64,000 bases of DNA from Nelumbo lutea (lineage: Eukaryota; Streptophyta; Magnoliopsida; Proteales; Nelumbonaceae). Shown one piece after another: positions 40,640 through 52,820 of the stretch (position 1 is its first letter; each line of letters opens with the position of its first letter). The notes under the pieces were generated by a model that saw only the letters and a program-made list of their open reading frames with translations, did not search any database and had not been told where the DNA came from. The translations under genes were made by a program, and so were the position numbers. The stretch is taken from contig JAKGHH010000004.1 in assembly GCA_022828595.1 (NCBI GenBank), positions 21,646,372 through 21,710,371 of the forward strand, in the 5' to 3' direction.

Positions 40640-41330
40640 ACAGGTAGTATTGTCCTAGATTATAATGTTCCAAGCTCGAGGTACTTGCTTTCCTTCTGAC
40701 GTTTCGAGCTCGTACGTACCTTCCCCAAGTACCCATTTTACTCAGTAGGGACCTTCCCAGTTCGTTCTGAGCTTACCCACACCGGGCTCAAGCACCATTA
40801 CTTTCTAAAGGACCAGGTCACCGACATGGAAGTGTCGCTTCCTGACCCGGTTATTATAGTACCGAGCTACTTTTTGTTGGTAGGTTGCAGTACGGATATA
40901 AGTGAGGTCTCGTACCTCTTCTATCAGGCCGAGGTTTTTACGGAGTTCATCAGCGTTTGCATCTTTGTCGTATGCCTCCAAGCATAATGTAGGTACCTCG
41001 AGTTCAGTTGGAATTACTGCCTCTGTGCCATAGGTGAAGTTAAAGGGGGTTTCACCTGTGGCGGTCTTGACTGTAGTTCGATAGGCCCATAATATGCTGG
41101 GCAGCTCGTCTACCCATAGTCCTTTTTCCTAGGCTAGGCGGGCTTTCAGTCCATAGAGTATATCTCTGTTCGTGACTTCTGCTTGCCCGTTTGCTTGAGG
41201 GTGTTCCACCAAAGTAAAGTTCTGTTGTATCCCCATCTCGGCGCACCAGTCTTGAAACTTGATATCTTCAAACTATTTTCCATTGTCAGAGATAAGTACT
41301 CGGGGTAGTCCGAAGCGGCATACTACGTTC
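40640..41330 (-). pseudogene. Ty3/gypsy integrase, C-terminal half
   Basis: The minus strand reads PRVLISDNGK (DDE Asp), a stop at the codon after K (41272 region), HPQANGQAEVTNRDILYGLK (DDE Glu), LPSILWAYRTTVKTATGETP, YGTEAVIPTELEVPTL, then ARYYNNRVRKRHFHVGDLVL and GKLRTNWEGPY. Several in-frame stops are present. A short direct repeat AGATAAGTACTCGGGG (41288 and 41337) marks the upstream break where the rest of pol is missing. Confidence 0.88.
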
Positions 41331-41426
41331 TTCCAGAGATAAGTACTCGGGGTTGTTCTACTCGGCGTTGCTAGGAAACGTCATTGATGCTGGTGAAAGT
41401 TTGGTAGAGAAGGCTTTTTGAAGCGC

Positions 41427-41443
41427 TTCCCATAGACGGCACA
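41427..41443 (-). other. Gypsy primer binding site, degraded
   Basis: Minus-strand TGTGCCGTCTATGGGAA, four bases inside the 5' LTR, resembles the tRNA-Asp-type PBS (TGGCGCCGTC...) of plant gypsy elements. Confidence 0.55.
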
Positions 41444-41447
41444 TTGA

Positions 41448-42359
41448 TGATGCGCAATCCGGCCACTCCTAGCTAGAAGTGATTGGGCTCCTAGCTGGTG
41501 ATGAGCAAGAGATACCTGCGTGGAGAGAGATGAAGGAACCCAGGGTTGCTCACCTGGCGGGAGCACTCCGATGCTTAAGTTAGTACTTGGTTGCGAGTTG
41601 GAAGAGAATGAGTTTGCAAGAAGATGAGAAAGCTAGAGAGTGGTGAATATGCGATACCTTGGCCCCTGGGGGGTTGAAGTCTTTATATATTGGCATCCTG
41701 ACAGGTTTGGTGGGATTGATCCCGCATCTCTGCCGTGGCGATCTGTTGTCAGGTAACGTTTCAAAGTGACTGGTTGTCATCGTCAGGACTAGGGAGCAAG
41801 TGGGCTAATGCGACCGTTGTACGGTCCCGCTAGGTAGGAAACAACCTCCGAGGTTGGCAGGCACGATGCCGCCAGGCTAGAGACATGAGCACAGTCCTCA
41901 GAGTTGGCAGATACTGCACCGCCAGACAAGGGACGTGGGTGTAGTCTTCAGGGTTGACAAGTATGGTTCTATCAGGCAAGAAGCTTCTCGTGCGACGCCA
42001 GGCCACTTGACAACGAGCGACCTTGTAGCGAGCTATCTGTGATGAGCTGCTGGTGGCGTGCCGAGGTGATTCTGCCTGAGGCAAGTCATCTTCGAGGTGG
42101 CCCACTTGCTTGGGTTCGGACTGCTGAGAACTTGGTGTTGTTGTTTTAGTTCGCGAACTGTGATGGACTCAACCCAAAGTACCTTCAGCTCGGGACATTA
42201 GTGTACTCGAGCTTGTTCTGTAGTGAGCTGATACTTGCTGGGTTGTCACTTGCGTTGAGTCATGTCCACGTGCTGATCTGCTCGTGTCAAGTTGTCGTTT
42301 ACGTCAAGTCACGTACACGTGTCACCCAATTATGAGGTCAGGCCAAATCACCCCTATCA
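41448..42359 (-). repeat. Gypsy 5' LTR
   Basis: 912 bp, TGATGC...CTATCA on the plus strand, partner of 35705-37116. Confidence 0.9.
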
Positions 42360-42493
42360 TATATTATATATTATTTTTTAGTTTATATGTATAAAAATGA
42401 GAATAGGTTAAGAGAGTGGTCGGAATGGGAACACCTTGGTTTTGCATTTCCAATATTACCCCTATAAATGCATGCTTGTTCTATTATCCTATT

Positions 42494-42697
42494 CATAGTT
42501 TTCAAAACCGGACCGGACCGAACAGTCGGGACCGGTTCCCTTTTTCCCTAAAACCATTGATTTTGGTCAGTTAACCGCTGAACCAGCTGGTTAACCATTT
42601 GAACGGTTTTGATATTTAATTTTTTTTTTTTGTTAGTACAGGCTGACCATTCGAATCGGTAACCAGACCCCTGACCAGCTCGATTTTAAAAACCATA
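42494..42697. mobile_element. hAT-type MITE (family 1, short copy)
   Basis: CATAGTTTTCAAAACCGG at the left and TTTTAAAAACCATA at the right match family 1 ends. It is only about 204 bp, so internally deleted. No clear target duplication. Confidence 0.65.
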
Positions 42698-43791
42698 ATT
42701 CACTATTTCTCTTATTGGGTGAATACCCTGATATTAGCTTTGTCAAATAGAAACAACGTATATTAAATTAAATTAATTAACTTTGTTACTATTTTTTGTG
42801 ATTAAATTAAATTAATTTTTCTATTTTGGTTTATGAATAGATTATTGAATCATGAATGGAATTTTTACTATATTGGTTTAACAATAGATTTTTATTGATC
42901 AGGTATAGATATTTTAGTTCATCCACATCGAAGCATATTCAAAGAGGTTAGAATCGATATCAGTTCCGGTGGTGGTTCAACTGATGGTAGTTTTTAGCAT
43001 TTTGGGTTTTTTAGCTCAGGCCTCTCAATAATGTAGTTTAGTGCAGCATAATGATAGATAAGGATTTTGGGGTCATTCTTTAATTTGGAATGTGTTTCAA
43101 TTTTGAGTTTCTATTTTCATATATAAAATGAAGCACCAGAGTTGTTCCATATAATTGCTCTTCCTACCTGAAACATGAAAATAACTGCCATTATAAACCC
43201 ATTTCAAGCCAAACACCTTGACTTGGTTGTGAGAATCCGGTTTCTTGTTTTTAGTAAGTTATATTTGTTTATGAATCCTTGTCAATGATCTCTGAGTGAA
43301 TAATGACTGTAATGAAGCTAATTTATTCTATTCTAAAATGTTTCTTAATTTCTTGGTTAAATGTAGGATAATCCAATTGGACAGGATATAGTTATGAGCA
43401 GTATGAAAAAAGTTGGAGAATTGAAGCTCAAACTTACAGGTAATCAAACCTTAATTAAAAACTTGCATGATCAGTTGCATATCATTGATCAAACTACTAG
43501 AATGATGGTTTATGGATTGATTTTAGTTTTAGTAAAAATTATTTTTGATGGATCACTCCGTAGCATAGGCATGGCTTAAGTACCTTTGGCCTGAGTTGGA
43601 CTTGGATGGGAAAATTTAGGCTATAACCTTTTAATAAGAAAATAAAAATTTTATAAAAGAGGGAAAAAGAGCTATAAAACTGGTATATGAGAATTGCGGC
43701 CCCAACTTCAATATAAAGATCTCTTCACATCTCAAACAGGATTATTGATTGCAATTAAGAAAACAGAAATATGTTCCTCACCACTCCAATG
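42698..43791. other. Intergenic, no gene seen
   Basis: AT-rich, low-complexity in places. The frame 43394-43579 (MSSMKKVGELKLKL...) has no motif I recognise and no splice context. Confidence 0.5.
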
Positions 43792-44087
43792 CATGGTTTT
43801 TAAAACCGACCTGGAGATCAAACAGGTCAGGGGTTCGGTTATTGGGTTGAATGGGCCGATTGTTCGAATCAGCCCGTTCTAACAAAAAAAAATTAAAAAT
43901 AAAAATCAGTCAAAACCGTTCAAACGGTTCAAACAATTAACTGCCCGGTTTAGCAATTTGTTGACCAGAATCAACGTTTCTTTTTTTTGAGAAAATCTGG
44001 TTTGGGGGGGAAACGGAACCAGTTACCTGGCTGGTTCCCGGTTTTTAAGGTCTAACCATCCGGTCCAGTCCGATTTTGAAAACCATG
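43792..44087. mobile_element. 296-bp hAT-type MITE (family 1, copy 2)
   Basis: 8-bp duplication CTC(C/T)AATG (43784-43791 and 44088-44095). TIRs CATGGTTTTTAAAACCG and the complement of GATTTTGAAAACCATG. Confidence 0.87.
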
Positions 44088-44095
44088 CTCTAATG

Positions 44096-45528
44096 CAATG
44101 TCTACAACCCAGATAGATACTCTTGAAACTGTAACTCAAACAAACCAACCTTTTATCAGAAATTAAAGATAAGCAGAAAACAAACAAGACCAAAGACTAA
44201 CATCAGTATGGTCCCATGTGTTAAATCAGTGTGAGCTGGGTTATCCCTGTAAATCTGGAATCTCTACTGATTCATTGGAGGATTAAGGCTTTGGCAAATA
44301 GGGTAAGGTGCACTAGAAAGCTATTCCTTTGGTGGTTTGTTGGTGTATCTGGAAACAGAGAAACGGATATATTTTGGAAGACAAAGCCAACCAGCTTATT
44401 GGTTACAGTTAAGAAAACGGAAATATGTTGCTCACCACTATTTTTTTTTGTTTATTAACCTTAATTCTTCTAGACAATTAATTCCTTCTATAGCATTGTA
44501 TGCATGATGATTTTATTTGTTTATATGTTTGTTAACTACCCCCTGTTCTAGGTTGATGCATATTTTTTAATTTGTGCAAAAGTATGAAGGATGAATAATG
44601 AGGGAGAGAATGGCATTTTTTAGGAATTTAGGTAAAGTATTTTTTAATAAATAACAACATTATATTAATTATATTATAAAGAACCCACATCTATCAAGAA
44701 TAGGCAATAGAGACAATACAAGGGCAATAGAAAGTTGATCACACCACTATAAGCAAGACAAAAATCAAATTGCATACGGACCCTTAGCCCAGACTTGAAC
44801 AAGCAGTTCTGATTTCTTCCTAGACTTTGGCATCTTTAACTAGAAACATGAAGTTCCAAACTGGTTCAATTTTAGAGTTAAGTCATTAGTTGACCACTTT
44901 ACAATCACCTTCAATACTTACCCTTGTCCACCAGTCCAATTCTGTGAAGCCAACAGTTTTAAATCCTTAGTTCAACTCTCAATGAAATACCTACTCCAAC
45001 TCATCTATAGAAACTCCATCCAATTTTGTGAAGCCAATAATTCAAGTCCTTATAAAACTACCAACTATTCAACTCTCAATGAATTAGCGACTTCAACTAC
45101 TCCACAGAACATAATTGATGGAATCAATCCCAGGATTAATCAGAAAGCAACCATGAAAATTGGATTTAGAACTTTTGAAGTGGCTCCCAATTAATAGTTC
45201 TCCTTGAAGGCCATAACCCATGAGCTCAATTTCCCAGACCTTGTAAACACAATAATTGTATTCATTAACACATATTATTGTTCTCTCACAACAATTATTA
45301 TTCCAATAATAAACCTTATTATGTTAAAAATTTTATTAACCATTACACATGTCTTATAGGCTCTACTTCAAATACTCACAAAAGGCCTTGTCCTTTTGAA
45401 CTTTCAACGGATTTCAAGATCAAAAAGGTCTTGAAGCAAAATAGAACAGATCATGTCATCTATTCTCAGATATTGATCAAAATAGTAAATAATTAAGTGT
45501 TATTCTACTAATATAGAAGCTTTAACAA
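44096..45528. other. Intergenic, no gene seen
   Basis: No recognisable coding region. About 43720-43775 and about 44380-44435 share TTATTG...TTAAGAAAAC(A/G)GAAATATGT..CTCACCACT, a short dispersed direct repeat. The frame 44982-45194 is uncharacterised and may be the degraded upstream part of the Helitron relic. Confidence 0.4.
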
Positions 45529-46140
45529 ATGCAGAAGTTTACTCTCCAAAACTATAAATTCCTACTACTAAAGCATCAATCTTTAGTGAACAAGATTCTT
45601 GTAAGATTTTGTTGGGCAAAAAAGTTTGCATATGAACCTGAAAGATTTTGTTGTTCAAATGGTCAGGTATTATTGGCATCAAATTCTGTTCCAAATGAAT
45701 TATATCGGTTATTTACAACAAAGATAGAAGATACCATTTCATTTCAAACATATGTTCGAACATATAATAATATGTTTGCATTCACATCTTTTGGTGTCAA
45801 ATATGAAAAGAACTTTTGTAGGAGGAACAAAGGCATATATACCTTCAAAGTTCAAAGACTAGTTTACCACTATATCAATGAATTGGTACCGCAGATGGTC
45901 ATCCATCATACCTTCAGTTATATTTCTATTATATTGAAAATGAAGTGCAAAATAGAATGTATCAATCACCAAAAATGAGAGAGAGTATTATTCAGAAGTT
46001 GATGGACATATTGGAAGTAAATTCTTACTCAATTTTTTCGTCATCTGAAGGATATATCATCTGATGAAAATTATAGAATTTTTATTAGGTGTGATGTTGG
46101 ATTAGATAAAGGAGTTTATAATGCACCATTAGCATCATAG
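45529..46140 (+). pseudogene. Helitron helicase-like N-terminal fragment
   Basis: Contains FCCSNGQVLLASNSVPNELY, RTYNNMFAFTSFGVKYEKNF, then RRNKGIYTFKVQRLVYHYIN and ELVPQ. After a frameshift near 45915 come YQSPKMRESIIQKLMDILEV and ENYRIFIRCDVGLDKGVYNA. This is the Helitron_like_N region of plant Helitron RepHel proteins (AFTSFG, GIYTF..QVYH, D.GLD..VYN). The helicase domain is missing: the frame ends where a repeat-rich block begins at about 46147. Confidence 0.8.
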
Positions 46141-46146
46141 GTAATG

Positions 46147-48655
46147 GAATAGACCAAATACAATCCAAATCCATACAAATCAAGTCCAATCCAGTCCAAA
46201 TAAAAGTGCAAATGGACTTGATTGGATCCAATGCAATTCAAATTGAATCCAACGACACAAATTTCGTGCTAATTTTGGATTACAAAAAAAAAAATGAAGA
46301 CAAATTCAAAGAAATTTAATTAACTTTTTTTTTCTTTGCAGAAATGTAAGTGGGGTACAAACTATTTTTTTCTTCTTTTTGTTGAAGAACTCCCTCTAAT
46401 TCTCATATTGGACAAAATCCGAAGTCACTTTACCTGTAACAGATTTTTTTCTTTTCTTTTGGATGTGGCAACTTGATGGAAGTTTCCTTTTCTGCAAGAA
46501 TTTGACAAAAGATTTTGATTTTTGTAGTAAATTGACAGACGGATTTTGTCTGCGAGAATTTGAAGATCGAAATCCCCTAATTAATGTAGCATAGAGTTGT
46601 AGTAGCTTTTAATCTTCAATGGTTGAGGGGATGAAGTTCTGGTTCTTCCTTCCTTGACCTAGATGCAGTTGTCCTTCATTTTTCTTGTCAAAAGAAATGG
46701 AGCCAATGGAGTAGAATTGAGGAATTGAAGGGGGGAAACTGAAGAGAAAACTGAAGATGGAGAGAATGATTTCAGTTGAGCATGCCTCTTGACATGTACG
46801 GGGCAAACAACATTTAACTTGAAACTTTAATAGCAACACAAGAGATAGATTTCTTTCAATTCTTCTATCTTCTCCTTTCCTTTGCTTTTTTTTTTTTCAT
46901 CTTCTCCTTTCTGTAAAAGAACTTGCTCTCCTCTTCCAAGGGGATCGGATTCCCCTCATCCCATCCCCCCTTTTATAATGAATTGGTTCATTTGAAGAGT
47001 CCGCCCAACTTCATTCAAATGCATTTAAAATCATATATGAAAGAAAAGCCAATCCTTAGTAGCGGTGACTACCTTTCGTTTACATTTAATTTAGAGGGGG
47101 ACCCACAAGATTAACTTGAAATGCCCTGTCCAATTCTATTAACATGATCCTCTCCACCAAATTTGGATCAATCCAGCCAACATTGATTGGTGGGCTACTT
47201 GGCAAGGGGTTGATCCCACATATATAAGGACCTTCACCAATCCGATTAAGATAGTCCTTCTTAGCCAGCCATGCTTCCTTTTCTATAGACCCATCACTTA
47301 ATGTGTGATTGCCATTCAATTGGGTTCCACTTGACTAAATCCCTCAAATTAATTTGAGTGAACCCTCAAATTTAGCATGATTTGAGAGAAAATCTTTCTC
47401 ATTGCCAACTTTACAATATTTTGTTATTTTCTTCCTATTATGCCATGGTGAAATAATTGGGTGTCTTCAGTTTTTGCACATAAAAGGTAATTTATTCAGC
47501 CATGGTTTTCCTTAATTAATTTCGGTGTAATTATAGCCATTTAAATGGCCCCCACTGACTTTTTTTTAGATAACCTCTTGATTTGAAAGAATCATTCTAA
47601 TTTAACGTGAGAGAAAATCTCTCTAATTGACATATAGTGTGCCTTATATCAATATTCAATTCTTAAATAGGATGCTTAAGGATAGCCATGTGGCATGGGA
47701 CTAATGCCCATTTACAATGGACCCCACCCCTACACCATCTTCCCCCCCGCCTTCTTTCTTCAATTCATATTTAGAGACCCCTATATCGTATCCCACAAAA
47801 AAACTTTCATCTTAATAAACCCTTTTTTTTTTTTTTTTTCTTAGTGGGCCCAACAACTTTCTTACTAGACCTGTAGGTCCTTTCCATTCAATTTCATACT
47901 TGGCCTTAGTGAATACATTTCTTGGGCCAATATCTTCAGTAAGTTGAAATTTACATACCAATAGAATAAAATACCAAAATAACATGAGAAATCCAAAAAA
48001 TATAAAACATCTACAACACCTACTACAATCCAATCTAGTCCAATAAAATGCAAAGGGATCGGATTGGGTCCAATCCAATCCAAAGTGAATGAAAGTGCTT
48101 TTGTAAAAAATACTTTTATAAAAGTGCTTTTATAAAAGTGTTTTCATAAAAGTGCTTTTATAAAAGTACTTTCATAAAAGTACTTTCATAAAAGTGCTTT
48201 TGTAAACTTCTACAAAGTGCTTTCATGAACTTCTATAAAAATACTTTTGTAAAAGTGCTTTTATAAAAGTAATTTCATAAAAGTGCTTTCATAAAACTGC
48301 TTTCGTGCAAAATTACTTTTATAAAAGTGCTTTCATTAAAAACACTTTTGTAAAAGTACTTTTCATAAAATTACTTTTATAAAAGTGTTTTCTTAAAATT
48401 GCTTTTGTAAAAGTCTTTTCATAAAAGTGTTTTTATGCCGGCTTTAGTTTTGGTCGGTTTCAAATTGGATAAGGTTTTAGCCTCATGATAAGATTATTGG
48501 GAATTTGGTTTAGATCTGATTCAAACCGATAAGTATATGGATCAATTTATTTTGGATTGGTCTAATCCAATAATTATAACAGACCATCCAAATCCAATTT
48601 GATAAGGTTTGGATCAGATTGAATCCAATCCAAAACTGGTCTATTGGCATCCCTA
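46147..48655. repeat. Repeat block with CCAATCC-rich ends, possible large non-autonomous element
   Basis: A segment at 46185-46260 (AGTCCAATCCAGTCCAAATA ... GATTGGATCCAATGC) recurs directly at about 48015-48085. The same CAATCCAA theme occurs inverted at 48540-48650, ending AATAGACC-type on both sides (GGAATAGACC at 46147; complement of GGTCTATTGGC at 48640). It contains the 14-bp minisatellite. The interior (46260-47990) has no gene that I recognise. The element boundaries are a guess. Confidence 0.35.
48092..48436. repeat. 14-bp minisatellite with near-palindromic unit
   Basis: More than 20 units of AAAAGTGCTTTTAT and variants (AAAAGTACTTTCAT, AAAAGTGTTTTCAT). The core AAAAGTACTTTT is a perfect palindrome, so single strands could fold at each unit. 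Confidence 0.9.
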
Positions 48656-49381
48656 TTTTCCACCACTATCCAAAGTTTTTTCCTTAAAGACTAAAAGCCT
48701 CAACCTCCAATGCATACTGGGTTCAAACCGGTTAATGTATCAAGTATCAACACCTTATCTTGATTGTATATATTGTTATTCTTATTTATTCTCAACTAAC
48801 CCTATTTTTACCTTTATAGCTATAAAGAGAAAACTCTACGAGAAAGTAAAAAGTAAAAGTTAAGTAATGCTTTCCCAATTAATAAAAGTGATTATCCACT
48901 CTCTAGATTCTATTTTTTGTATATTATTGATAATTATTTATTATAATAACTATCATATAATCAATTATTCTTCGAATTTGTAATAATCTTTATACGCAAG
49001 GATTATGAAAAATTTTAATTTTTCACAATGTATTACTTTTCTTCTTGATTTTATTTTAAAAAATTATCTTTCATATTAATAATTTTTACTATATATATAT
49101 CTGCTAGTAAACAAAAAAGGTTGACAAATGCTAATACGATATAAATAAAATAGGGTTGAGATTAGGGCTGATGCCTTGCAACGTCACACACACATGACGC
49201 AACCCAAACCTGATGTATTATACTTGTAATTATATATTCATGTACATCATATATTATACATATTGATTTATATATAAAAGTATATTCATGTTAGATAGAG
49301 GAGAGAGAGGATGGAAATGACAAATGGCTCATTGTAAAATATTACTATAATAAAACTGTGTATAATTTTCATATACCTAGT
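48656..49381. other. Intergenic, very AT-rich, no gene seen
   Basis: Long AT-rich stretch with TATATA runs; nothing coding. The frame 48609-48863 has no motif. Confidence 0.5.
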
Positions 49382-49680
49382 CATGGTTTTCGAAATCCGG
49401 TCAACTGGTTCAGCCTGGGAATTGTCTGAGCAGCTGGTTCCATTTTATCCTAAATCTGGTCCTTAGCCAAAAACCGTTGAATCAATCAACAACCTGTTGA
49501 GTCAACTGGTCAAACTGTTGATCTGTTCAATAGTTTTTGGTCTTTTTTATTTTAATTATTTTTTAAATCTTAATTTTTTTTATCAGAACAGGCCATCCAT
49601 TCGGATCAAATGGTCAAACCATCAACCCGAAAACCGATGGCCAGAACGGTTCCATTTCTAAATTGTTTTTTAAAACATAG
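49382..49680. mobile_element. 299-bp hAT-type MITE (family 1, copy 3)
   Basis: 8-bp duplication TACCTA(G/A)T (49374-49381 and 49681-49688). Ends CATGGTTTTCGAAATCCGG and the complement of TTTTTTAAAACATAG. Confidence 0.8.
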
Positions 49681-49688
49681 TACCTAAT

Positions 49689-51384
49689 GTAAGATTATAT
49701 GTTCAATCATATATATGATATACGGTATTTGGGTTTAATTTTTATGATCTGCATCGAACCAAGGTCCAAGGAAATGCTGGGTTTATGGTCGAAGTTTTAA
49801 CACATCAGATTGGGTCCAACCCGGCCCAAGTTGCACCCCTAGTTCACAATGAGCTAATATCTGGTTGGGGTTGGTTTCAATGAAAATATTCACACTAATA
49901 CCCCTAACACCTCCTATCAAAGTTCAATTTGAGATAAAGATCAGGCGTCAAAAAAATTAAGATAAAGATCAATGATGCTTTTTCCAGGTATTATTTTCTT
50001 TATGCAAAATCAAATATTATTCTCGAAAAGTTTATTTTCTTTTTATTTTTCGTTAGGTACTAAGGACAAAAATGTTTCTAAATACTGCAAGTATGGCTAA
50101 AATTAACATGATGTAAATACTTGAAAGAACAGCTTAAAAAACAAATAGAAGCATTTAATTAGCAGAACGGATGGGATAGTTGCATCCATATTCATGATAA
50201 ATGGTGTCAGATCTCATTTTCCATACTAATATCAAATTACTATATATATATATATATATATATCATCCAGCTTTTGTAATGTTTTGAAACTCCAAGCTTG
50301 TAGTTGATCGTTAAAATGATATATGCATGTGAAACAGATATCAAATGAATTTAAAAGACCAACTATTTCTGCACTAAATAGTAGAAGTTTAGGTTCATTA
50401 TTTGGTTAATGGATGGATACAACATGGACCCAAATCATAAGAATTAGCTAGAAATAGATTGTTTTTCTCTGGGTTCTTCAGAAGGAGAGGCAGGGAAATA
50501 TAGTAACTGCTGTTCTTGTATTGGTTCTTCCACTCATAGATTGGTTAAGGTTTCTTCACAGAAGGTGGAAGTTTGATTTACTCTTCCACACTTGAGACAG
50601 GGTCCATAAACGAAAGCATGCAAGGCCATCTGAGGGAAGACATACAGCTTAGGTTGTCTAAACCATATGCAAAAGGAAGATTTCAGGAACAATATGCTTC
50701 ACTTGCATAGGTACCTGCTTGATCCAATAGTCTTATTGTCTATCATCACTTATATACTGCCTGCAACAACGTCAGAGATTGAACATTGTGTATTGTTTAA
50801 TGATGTTAACAAGGTTCGATGCATCAGTATCACAAAGAGTATCAGAAAGGTGATTTTAAGATACATACTCAAATATGCTTAGGAAATGCTTGGAAACAGT
50901 AAAAAGTTAGAATATGCATGAATATACTAGGGAAACTCATTAAAACCCAACAAATGCATCAAGTACACCAAGTCTAACGCCAAAATGATTATAAAAAAGT
51001 CATAGACATATAAGAAATACATTTTAACTAAAGGAGTTGCATCCATCTTAGAAACAACTTTCTGAAGTATAATAAGCTCTGAATGGTTTAAAGCATAAGT
51101 TCTGACCACCAACCAACGATCATCTTAGTAATTTTTGTTGGTTTAAACATATGAACAGGAAGTTTGCAGAAGAAAAACTTGGATTGAATTGGAGTATCTT
51201 CCAACTCTTCATGACTATTTATTGGACCAAGCCTATGCCTTCCAAGTTTTCCTATTGGAAAATATCTTGTTTAGGAGTTCCAACTTCCAAGTGGGTCAGA
51301 AGACAGTTTGACCAAGACAACACAATGTTTCCAGCATAAAACTTACAGTGCAGTGTATAAATATAAATATGGTAATTGGTACAA
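49689..51384. other. Intergenic, no supported gene
   Basis: Contains a TA microsatellite (about 50241-50263) and one exon-like minus-strand stretch at about 50520-50625 (MALHAFVYGPCLKCGRVNQT...). I could not assign it to any gene. It may be untranslated or a relic. Confidence 0.4.
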
Positions 51385-52090
51385 GTCATCATCACCATCA
51401 TCCATGCCTTATCCCAACTATATGGGGTTGGCTACATGAATCTTGTTTCACCAATACATTCTATTTAAAGTCATATCCACTGTTAAACTATTAGTGCTTA
51501 AATCATTTCTTACTACTTCTACCCATGTCCTTTTTGGTCTACCCTAAGCTCTTCTAGCCCCTTCAATATGTAACAGATCACTTCGTCTAACTGGCACAGT
51601 TGGTGGTCTTCTATACACGTGCCCAAACCATCTTAGTCTACTCTCTCATTTTATCACTTATTGGAGCTACTTGTAGGTTCCTAAGGATAACTTCATTCCT
51701 AATCCCATCCTTTCTAGTTTTTCCATTCATCCATCTTAGTATTCACATTTCTGCCATCTGGACATGTTTCTTGACCGCCCAAAACTCCGCTCTATACAAC
51801 ATAGCTGGCCTTGCAACTGTTTTATAGAATTTTCCTTTTAATCAGTGGTATTCGCCTATCACATAAAAGTCCAGATGCACCCCCTCCATTTTGCCCATCC
51901 TGCTATAATTCTTTCGGTGACATCCTCCTCAATCTCTCCCTTGTTATGAATTATTGCACCAAGGTACCAGAAATGGTCACACTGAGTTATCTCTTGGTCT
52001 CCAATCCCAAGTGTATCTTGATTTACCTCATATGGCGACTGGTATAAGTGCAGAGAATTTCGTACATCAATATCCATATGGAGGACAGAC
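51385..52090 (-). pseudogene. LINE reverse transcriptase 3' relic with 3' tail
   Basis: The minus strand reads GIGDQEITQCDHFWYLGAII, then HNKGEIEEDVTERIIAGWAK (52020-51890), then RT C-terminal traces RPAMLY-like, RLRWFGHV-like (about 51640) and the tail GTAGCCAACCCCATATAGTT followed by GGGATAAGGC and GAT-rich repeats. This is a widespread plant LINE family with exactly this tail. Multiple frame breaks. Confidence 0.8.
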
Positions 52091-52758
52091 TTCTTAAGTG
52101 CAATTTAAATTTTGCAAGGATGTTCGATTTTTAAAATAAGGCCAAACTCATTCCTGTTCAAAAACATCACAAGCATCTTATTTATCATCCTATTCTATTC
52201 AGAGGCCGTCAAGATATAGGGAATACCCAAAACTAGTTGAGTGAGATCGGCAAGTACATTGTACATATTATCTCAATTAATATTCAGGACTTGGTTGCCC
52301 TTTTCTTCTATCATTTTCTCTTATCCATTCTATCTTACTTTAAATTTATTTCATTCATTTATTCTAATGGTGAGATCTGAACCCATCACCATGTTGTAAA
52401 ACCAGTACTAAATCACATTTCTACCACCAGAAGTACATTGCAGATGTTCTAGAAAAGAAACTTTCCAAGTGATAGTGGTCCTCATCAAATACAAGTTGGA
52501 ATCAAATAATCAGAATATCATTTCTAACATGTTTGTAGGACTTTATTTGCCTCCACACAAGTTCTTCTTGGAGAAAAACTTAACTATTAGATGCATAGAT
52601 GCAAACATATTCAGCTTCATATTTGTTACACTTCTCAATACGGTCCTTGGTATCTGTATTCCTAGGAAGAGTTTGATGTGGACTTTCAACTTTAAACTAA
52701 AATAAATCAGTATTAGATCAAACTAGATACAATATGTTAACATGGTTGAGAATACAAT

Positions 52759-52820
<62 letters not shown>

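Larger units (their letters stand above)
35705..42359 (-). mobile_element. Internally deleted Ty3/gypsy element with antisense extra ORF
   Basis: LTRs start TGATGC and end TATCA. On the minus strand the order is: 5' LTR (41448-42359), PBS-like site, integrase C-terminal half, 108-bp tandem repeats, the antisense extra ORF (plus strand), PPT, 3' LTR (35705-37116). Gag, protease and RT are missing. Extra ORFs between integrase and the 3' LTR are known in Tat-type plant gypsy elements, so it probably belongs there (inference). No target duplication is visible (flanks TTTTA and TATAT). Confidence 0.88.

Noticed and set aside
43394..43579. 61-aa ORF MSSMKKVGELKLKL as a small gene
   Set aside because: No start context, splice or domain evidence; surrounded by AT-rich repeat DNA.
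50520..50625. Exon-like minus-strand stretch starting MALHAFVYGPCLKCG
   Set aside because: There is a CAG before it and a short open frame, but no flanking exons or family match, so a gene could not be supported.
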